Shown: positions 24,289 through 29,287 of the stretch, piece after piece
How the letters are laid out: every line of letters begins with the position of its first letter
Numbering within the stretch: position 1 is the stretch's first letter
NCBI GenBank assembly: GCA_050261495.1
Contig: JBLNDI010000088.1
Span: forward strand, 1 to 29,287
DNA length: 29,287 nucleotides
From: JBMNKL01 sp050261495
GTDB lineage: Bacteria; Bacillota; Clostridia; Acetivibrionales; DTU013
Direction of reading: 5' to 3'
Notes under the pieces: generated by a model
Database searches by the model: none
Told to the model about the DNA's origin: nothing
Seen by the model: only the letters and a program-made list of their open reading frames with translations
Position numbers and translations under genes: made by a program

Positions 24289-24990
24289 TCATGCCATTAA
24301 ATAATAGATCTGGTCCGACAGGCTGATATTGACGGTATCCCATTTTCTTTCCGGGCAGTTCACTATTTCATACGGGAGTCCCAGGGAATCAATAAACCGG
24401 GTAAACTTATCATCCAGCCACGGAGGAGTCCATGCGCCGGACCTGCATATATGGATTGCCGACACAGCAATGCATTTATCCCAATCATTAAAATCATGGT
24501 ACCCGATGTTGTAAATGCTGTTCATCGGTTTGAAATATTCCGGCTTCTCTGCCGTATACGGGCTGTAGAAAATATTGGCTTCTTTGATTTGTTTATCCTT
24601 CAGGAGCTTGCCGAGCCAGTTGGAACAATCGACCTCATAGTTGGGAAACAAAAGCCCGCCGTAACCAAGGTCGGCATGGGAATCAAACAGGTATACCGCT
24701 ATGCAGTTGTTTTCTTTTGCTATTTCATACGACAAGGCATGGGAGTCCGAAACATACAATTTTACATCCTTTGCGAATTTAAAGCATCTCTTTATTTTAT
24801 CCCAGAATGCGTCCAATTCCGGGGAGAGATGAAATTCTTTTTGAATATCCTCTCCCTTGGCCTTCGCCTGGATATATCTTTTATACCAAAGGTCAATCAG
24901 GCTCCTGTTATTCTCTAAGTAAAGACCCAAATTATCTTTTCTGGTATAGATAAAATAGTCCCAATCTATCGATAGCAGGCACTTATCCAT
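24289..24990 (-). CDS. Arginase-fold-like protein of unknown function (UPF0489-like)
   Basis: A 233-residue protein. Asp/His-rich motifs spaced as in the ureohydrolase/UPF0489 fold are visible: SIDWDYF near the N-terminus, YVSDSHALSY, then LFDSHADLGYGG in the middle, YHDFNDWD and a late SGAWTPPW. They could hold a dinuclear metal site. The DSHADL motif resembles the DAHADL of arginase and agmatinase, but the rest does not match those enzymes, and the protein is about 60 residues shorter. The start is ATG at 24990 because GGGAGG sits 7 bases ahead; the TTG reading from 25005 is less likely. It is a single gene between ribokinase and a divergent transporter. Function unknown. Confidence 0.65.
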   Translation of the reverse strand: MDKCLLSIDWDYFIYTRKDNLGLYLENNRSLIDLWYKRYIQAKAKGEDIQKEFHLSPELDAFWDKIKRCFKFAKDVKLYVSDSHALSYEIAKENNCIAVYLFDSHADLGYGGLLFPNYEVDCSNWLGKLLKDKQIKEANIFYSPYTAEKPEYFKPMNSIYNIGYHDFNDWDKCIAVSAIHICRSGAWTPPWLDDKFTRFIDSLGLPYEIVNCPERKWDTVNISLSDQIYYLMA

Positions 24991-25005
24991 ATTACAACCT
25001 CCCAA

Positions 25006-25475
25006 ATATGGACTCTATTGATAAATTATGGACGTAATGGCGTTTTCCCAAACATCAGTTGGCAAAAAGCTTCAACCCTCAGAAAAATCCGGACCGGGAT
25101 TCTCCCGCAAGAATTGTTATGTTTTTAAGACATTCCATAAAGACATTCCATAAACAAAAGCCTCCTCACACCAACCCGTAATGTTTCCATTAAAATCGGT
25201 ATAAGTTACTTTGTTTAAGCAGTTATCTTAATTGGGAGTTTATAATTATATTATTCTATTTTTATTTTTTACAGTCAAATCCTGATAATGCTGTTTTACA
25301 AGGATTATTGCTTGCTCTCTCCGCTTCAGTTTACAGAGGATTTCACACTGTTTTATTCCGTTGCCTTATGATAATATTATTACAGGAGAATTCAAATTAT
25401 CGGTGCAGTTTAAAGAAACGATCAGCAAAATGCATCATTGCGAATCTGCATAACGGATACAAAGGAGTGCAGGAA
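25006..25475. other. 470-base divergent intergenic region
   Basis: It separates the minus-strand arginase-fold gene from the plus-strand transporter. It contains an exact 13-bp tandem duplication (AGACATTCCATAA, 25128-25140 and 25141-25153) and an isolated TATAAT at 25241-25246 without a convincing -35 box. An open frame from 25308 continues into the transporter but its first 56 codons look non-coding. I see no RNA gene or terminator. Confidence 0.5.
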
Positions 25476-26354
25476 TTGAGCATTAAAATAGACGCCAATA
25501 CAATGAAGTCTTTGCAAAAGGCTCAGGAAAATGAAATAACAGAATACCACATTTACTTAAAATTATCTTTATACATAAAAGATGAACACAACAGCAAGAT
25601 TCTTCAACAGATTGCCCGGGATGAACTCCGCCACCATGACGAGCTGAAAATGTTTACCGGAACGGAAAAGAAGCCGAACACTTTGAAAGTATTCTTTTAT
25701 ACCGTTATTTCAATGATATTCGGCATTACTTTTGGGATAAAGCTTATGGAGAGAGGAGAAGAAAGCTCGGAAAAGGTATACGGAGAACTCGGGGACGATT
25801 TTGAGGAATTCAAAAGAATAGCAAGGGAAGAAAATAATCATGAAAAAGAACTGGTTGGAATAATCGAGGAGGAAAGGCTCAAATTTGTAGGTTCAATGGT
25901 CCTCGGGCTGAATGACGCCCTGGTGGAACTCACCGGTACCCTGGCAGGCCTCACATTCGCATTGAAGAATACACGCCTCATAGCGCTTGCAGGCCTTATA
26001 ACAGGCATAGCAGCTTCACTCTCGATGGCGGCGTCCGAATACCTTTCAACCAGGGCGGAGCAGGAAAATACCCGCGCCCTGAAATCAGCATTATACACAG
26101 GCGGGGCATATGTTTTCACCGTCGCATGCCTGGTATTGCCCTATCTCGTATTTTCCAACTACGTGGTAAGCCTTGTGTTTACAATTATTGCAGCTATAAG
26201 TATAATACTTGTTTTTAATTTCTATATATCGGTAGCCAAGGATCTTCCGTTTAAAGAGAGATTTCTTGAAATGGCCGGCATCAGCCTGGGAGTGGCCGTC
26301 ATATCCTTTGTAATCGGGTACCTTATAAGGCTGTTCCTCGGGGTTGATATTTAG
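25476..26354 (+). CDS. Rubrerythrin-VIT1 fusion membrane transporter (MbfA-like iron/manganese exporter)
   Basis: A 292-residue fusion. The N-terminal 130 residues are a rubrerythrin/ferritin-like four-helix domain with diiron-type Glu and His residues (ENEITEYHIY, RDELRHHDEL, REENNHEKELVGIIEEE). The rest is a CCC1/VIT1 membrane domain with about five helices, beginning VGSMVLGLNDALVELTGTLA and including SMAASEYLSTRAE. Related MbfA proteins export iron and protect against peroxide stress (family knowledge). TTG at 25476 is chosen as start since AAGGAG lies 8 bases ahead and homology begins just after; the frame from 25308 gives an implausible N-terminus. It is the only plus-strand gene and faces the GNAT gene tail to tail, 51 bases apart, without an obvious terminator. 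Confidence 0.88.
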   Translation: MSIKIDANTMKSLQKAQENEITEYHIYLKLSLYIKDEHNSKILQQIARDELRHHDELKMFTGTEKKPNTLKVFFYTVISMIFGITFGIKLMERGEESSEKVYGELGDDFEEFKRIAREENNHEKELVGIIEEERLKFVGSMVLGLNDALVELTGTLAGLTFALKNTRLIALAGLITGIAASLSMAASEYLSTRAEQENTRALKSALYTGGAYVFTVACLVLPYLVFSNYVVSLVFTIIAAISIILVFNFYISVAKDLPFKERFLEMAGISLGVAVISFVIGYLIRLFLGVDI

Positions 26355-26405
26355 CGGTTATTTATTCTTATTTCAACGGCAGCGGAGGCAAGACCGGAGC
26401 TTCTT

Positions 26406-27167
26406 TTACTGTATTTTGCCGCATTCATCTTCTACCCATATATATGCCGGTATTTCATCCGCCAGTTCAAATCCTAAAGAAAGCGCCAGTTTCTCGGATT
26501 CTATACGATAGGGCCACGTACACCAATCCGGCTCAATACCTTTTTGCAACAATTCATTTATCAGTGCAATCGAAGCCTCTTTTGCATACCCTTTTCCACG
26601 ATGCATTTCCATTGTAGCTACATCAATCTCAGCATGGCCTTTCCCCAGCATAAAACCTGAACAAAAACTCACACACTCTCCACCTATGAAAATACGGCTT
26701 ATGGGATAAGGCTTTCCGGCTCCTCCATCCTGCGTATATGATATTTTGCACTCTATGCCGTCAAGTCCGTCTCTACCTGTCTTTATTTCATTAAATTTAT
26801 CTTTATTCAGCCGAAACACCTTGCGTCGGTCTTTAAACCCATGATATTTCGTAAATACCTCATTCAATACTTTGTCCCACTTCGGATCAGGCGCAAATAC
26901 AACCGCTTCCTTTTGGTTTGTTTGTGATATATATTGCTTGAAAATAATATCATCCAATATATCAACAATATTATCCGCCTCTGCATCGCCCGTTACAAAA
27001 TGAAATGCAAATGGTGTAAATAGAACGGCTATCTGCGGGTTATTCACCGAATCCACATATAATTCCCCGTCATATTGCCCTTCCATCGATGAATATATTA
27101 CAGGAATGTTGTAGGTATAATTGCTGAACAGATGAAGATAATTCTCTTTATTCCGGACCTTTAACAT
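26406..27167 (-). CDS. GNAT-family acetyltransferase
   Basis: A 253-residue protein resembling the GNAT_acetyltran (PF12746-like) group. The acetyl-CoA-binding motif A is visible as EMHRGKGYAKEASIALI (about residues 190-206), with a preceding strand containing AEIDVAT. The N-terminal half, about 1-140, is the family-specific extension. Substrate unknown; relatives include small-molecule and antibiotic or tRNA-related acetyltransferases. AAGGAG lies 6 bases ahead of the ATG. It follows acr3 by 99 bases on the same strand, with a small hairpin (27206-27223) lacking a U-tract between them, so co-transcription with the hgc-acr3 genes is possible. Confidence 0.85.
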   Translation of the reverse strand: MLKVRNKENYLHLFSNYTYNIPVIYSSMEGQYDGELYVDSVNNPQIAVLFTPFAFHFVTGDAEADNIVDILDDIIFKQYISQTNQKEAVVFAPDPKWDKVLNEVFTKYHGFKDRRKVFRLNKDKFNEIKTGRDGLDGIECKISYTQDGGAGKPYPISRIFIGGECVSFCSGFMLGKGHAEIDVATMEMHRGKGYAKEASIALINELLQKGIEPDWCTWPYRIESEKLALSLGFELADEIPAYIWVEDECGKIQ

Positions 27168-27266
27168 TTTGAACTCCTTAATATAATTTTTATAGTATTT
27201 CTATCAATCATTTACCAATGATTTTAAACTGATATTTGTAGATACTATCACAATTTCCATTTGATT

Positions 27267-28313
27267 TCAATATGGAAACCAGTGCCTTGTATTATTCGCT
27301 ATCTTTACAAGCATCAACATAACCGGCACTTCTGTAAGGACCCCCACAACGGTAGCAAGCGCAGCCGGGCTTTCTGTGCCAAACAATGAGATTGCAACAG
27401 CAACCGCCAGTTCAAAGAAGTTAGAGGCGCCAATCATACCAGCAGGCGCTGCTATATCATGTAGAAGCTTTATAGCTTTGCTTGCCAGATATGCAATGAA
27501 AAAGATAAGGAAAGTCTGAATAATCAATGGTATAGCAATTAAAACAATGTGCAGTGGATTATTCAGAATTACATCTCCCTGGAATGAAAAAATTATTATT
27601 AATGTTAACAATAAACCTATGGTAGTGATGTTTCCAAATTTCGGAACAAAACTCTTTTCAAAGTAATATAGTCCATGCTTTTTCATAACATAATTACGGG
27701 TAATTGCCCCACCAGCCAATGGAATGACAACAAACAATACAACGGATAGAATAAGAGTATCCCATGGTATGGTTACACCGCCTACGCCTAGTAGAAATGC
27801 AACTATAGGCGTGAAAGCTATGAGGATTATAAGATCATTTGTTGCTACTTGCACGACAGTATATGCTGCGTTGCCTTTTGTCAAATAACTCCATACAAAT
27901 ACCATTGCTGTGCATGGCGCCGCTCCAAGAAGTATTGCTCCCGCAAGATAGTCTTGTGCCAATTCTACCGGAATCAAAGATTTAAAAATTACAAAGAAAA
28001 ACAGCCATGCAATGCCGAACATAGAAAAAGGCTTTATCAACCAGTTGGTTATCCATGTAACAAAAAGACCCTTAGGATTTTTGCCTACATTTTTGATGCT
28101 AGCGAAATCCACCTTCATCATCATGGGATAAATCATCAGCCATATCAAAATGGCGATGGGAATGGAAACCTGTGCATATTCAAATTGACCCAAAAAATTA
28201 GGGATAACGGGCAGGAATTTTCCGATGAGTACACCGACAATCATGCACATGGCGACCCATAGTGTCAGATATTTTTCAAAAAAGCCTATACCTGCATTTT
28301 TCTCTTTACTCAT
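27267..28313 (-). CDS. acr3: Arsenite efflux permease Acr3
   Basis: A 348-residue membrane protein with about ten helices, the usual Acr3 length. The signature AAPCTAMVFVWSYL carries Cys134, and VLTEVPVMLML near the C-terminus carries Glu328. They match the Cys and Glu essential in Alkaliphilus metalliredigens Acr3 (established for that protein). It expels As(III), driven by the proton gradient. GGAGAG precedes the ATG, and the gene begins 18 bases after hgcB, so it must be co-transcribed with hgcAB unless an unseen internal promoter exists. No arsR or arsC is inside the window. Co-location suggests shared induction by thiophilic metals or metalloids, or a role protecting the corrinoid/thiol chemistry (inference). 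Confidence 0.95.
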   Translation of the reverse strand: MSKEKNAGIGFFEKYLTLWVAMCMIVGVLIGKFLPVIPNFLGQFEYAQVSIPIAILIWLMIYPMMMKVDFASIKNVGKNPKGLFVTWITNWLIKPFSMFGIAWLFFFVIFKSLIPVELAQDYLAGAILLGAAPCTAMVFVWSYLTKGNAAYTVVQVATNDLIILIAFTPIVAFLLGVGGVTIPWDTLILSVVLFVVIPLAGGAITRNYVMKKHGLYYFEKSFVPKFGNITTIGLLLTLIIIFSFQGDVILNNPLHIVLIAIPLIIQTFLIFFIAYLASKAIKLLHDIAAPAGMIGASNFFELAVAVAISLFGTESPAALATVVGVLTEVPVMLMLVKIANNTRHWFPY

Positions 28314-28331
28314 AAACCATTACTCTCCATT

Positions 28332-28625
28332 TCAGCAGCATCCCTCATCGCATGAACAATCACAACTCGGCTCGCTCCCGGTAAGCCAGCCCATAATCAC
28401 AGCCGTGGCACATCCCACTCCGGCGTCAACAGAGATGGCGTTTGCGGGACAATTTCTCGCACAAGCTCCGCACTCCATACAACGGTCCTTATCTTCAATC
28501 TGTGCTTTCTTTTCAATCATACTGAAAACTCCATGAGGACAAACCTCCGCGCATCTTCCGCAGCCGATGCATTTTTCAGCATACAGACGAAGCGTAGTAA
28601 CATTTTTCAAATATCTATGTTTCAT
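28332..28625 (-). CDS. hgcB: Mercury methylation ferredoxin HgcB
   Basis: A 97-residue ferredoxin with two 4Fe-4S motifs: CIGCGRCAEVCP (Cys19, 22, 25, 29) and CMECGACARNCP (Cys49, 52, 55, 59), the second being the hallmark CMECGAC of HgcB. A lone Cys72 in GVGCATA corresponds to the conserved Cys73 of Desulfovibrio ND132 HgcB. The C-terminus is unusually Cys-rich (Cys88, 90, 92 and the terminal pair Cys96-Cys97), which fits Hg(II) capture and transfer. HgcB supplies electrons to reduce the HgcA corrinoid. The gene starts 19 bases after hgcA. Its AGGAGG (28639-28644) is 13 bases from this ATG but 5 from an earlier ATG (28633) that opens a three-codon ORF whose TGA overlaps this start. Confidence 0.96.
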   Translation of the reverse strand: MKHRYLKNVTTLRLYAEKCIGCGRCAEVCPHGVFSMIEKKAQIEDKDRCMECGACARNCPANAISVDAGVGCATAVIMGWLTGSEPSCDCSCDEGCC

Positions 28626-28644
28626 AGTTTCATAGCGTCCTCCT

Positions 28645-29287
28645 CTACACCCAGATACTTTTTATTAGCAACAATACAATCCCCGCTGCGAATGAAACAG
28701 CAATAAGCGGTACTGCTATTTTCATTTCCTTGATAACACCGGAAAAGGATGTATATGTTGACGAGCCTGTGAAATTCATCGCCAAAAAAGCCGATAATGA
28801 CGGCAATACCAGCAAATACCCTATGGCAAGAAGCAAGAATCCGGGAGCAAGCCAGCCGCTATACCAGATAAATCCCAACGTCCACAACAGCCCCAGCAGC
28901 CAGCCCTTCCATGCGAAGGCCCTGCCGGGAATCACGGGAAGGAGCAAAGGCGTTATGACAGTTCCTGTTATTACAGCACCCGTATAGGCAATAAAATCCG
29001 CAAGCCCGAAAGGTCTTGCAACAAACAGGTTTAGGAGAAACATTACGCCAAAAACCATTAATGAAGACTTTGCAGCAGCCACCAGCTCCACTGGAGTGAG
29101 AACCAATCTGTCCCACATCGTAAATTTCACTGTGCGCATTTCTTGTGTGGCTTTGAAACCCGAATCAAGGAATGCCTTTATATCCTTCGCCCTTACAGGT
29201 CCGTAAACCACGGAAAACCCGGTTTGTTTTGCCACTTCATGGGCGCTCACACCAGGCGCACCCAACTGCGGCAGCACCAACTTCCTA
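28645..29287 (-). CDS. hgcA: Mercury methylation corrinoid protein HgcA (C-terminal 213 residues; 5' end outside the window)
   Basis: HgcA transfers a methyl group from its corrinoid to Hg(II), making methylmercury at the inner membrane. The visible part begins in the end of the globular corrinoid-binding domain (LVLPQLGAPGVSAHEVAKQT, then VVYGPVRAKDIKAFLDSGFK) and the conserved RLVLTPVELV junction. Five hydrophobic helices follow to the C-terminus (KSIWV), matching the five-helix membrane domain. The diagnostic cap-helix NVWCAAGK motif lies upstream, beyond the window, so its Cys ligand cannot be checked. The frame is open up to the edge. With full-length HgcA usually 330-390 residues, about 120-170 residues are missing. 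hgcB follows on the same transcript. Confidence 0.95.
   Translation of the reverse strand, partial: RKLVLPQLGAPGVSAHEVAKQTGFSVVYGPVRAKDIKAFLDSGFKATQEMRTVKFTMWDRLVLTPVELVAAAKSSLMVFGVMFLLNLFVARPFGLADFIAYTGAVITGTVITPLLLPVIPGRAFAWKGWLLGLLWTLGFIWYSGWLAPGFLLLAIGYLLVLPSLSAFLAMNFTGSSTYTSFSGVIKEMKIAVPLIAVSFAAGIVLLLIKSIWV

Noticed and set aside
25128..25153. Two-copy tandem repeat as an attachment site or iteron
   Set aside because: Only two 13-bp copies, with no integrase, replication gene or further copies nearby; simple slippage is enough.

Overview
The window looks like a chromosome segment of a low-to-moderate-GC, saccharolytic anaerobic Firmicute of the Clostridia (inference). The basis is strong AGGAGG-type ribosome binding sites, frequent TTG and GTG starts, consensus sigma-A promoters, clostridial-type sugar ABC systems, an ANTAR response regulator, a fused radical-SAM/DUF2344 protein followed by RNase G, and an hgcAB pair of the kind found in some anaerobic Firmicutes. 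Nearly everything is on the minus strand, so transcription runs from high to low coordinates. The only clear plus-strand gene is at 25476-26354.

Region 1 (1-8483) is a sugar uptake and metabolism cluster. A consensus promoter and a terminator-bearing leader precede an RbsACB-like ABC importer (ATPase, permease, lipoprotein binding protein). Two TIM-barrel sugar isomerases/epimerases follow, with a crotonase-family enzyme between them. Next come an ANTAR response regulator and a protein whose ABC-ATPase-like domain has lost all its catalytic motifs. That protein ends exactly where an IS256-like insertion sequence seems to begin, and its last residues look like the start of a GAF domain, so it is probably a sensor protein cut short by the insertion.

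Region 2 (8484-17297) is an oligosaccharide-utilisation cluster. It holds a regulator with an ArsR-type winged helix and a large C-terminal domain, then a CUT1-type ABC importer (binding lipoprotein and two permeases, no ATPase), a membrane-anchored multidomain GH43 glycosidase and a GH2 glycosidase. Hemicellulose or arabinan side chains are plausible substrates.

Region 3 (17424-25475) holds RNase G, a 950-residue radical-SAM/DUF2344 fusion with an unusual pentapeptide-repeat linker, an MFS transporter, a ribokinase-family kinase behind a consensus promoter, and an orphan arginase-fold-like protein.

Region 4 (25476-29287) deals with metals. It holds a rubrerythrin-VIT1 iron/manganese transporter (plus strand), a GNAT acetyltransferase, an Acr3 arsenite efflux permease, and hgcB with the 3' part of hgcA, the corrinoid/ferredoxin pair that methylates mercury. 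The hgcA-hgcB-acr3 order on one strand with very short gaps suggests mercury methylation and arsenite efflux share a transcript here. The hgcA N-terminus with its cap-helix motif lies beyond the window.
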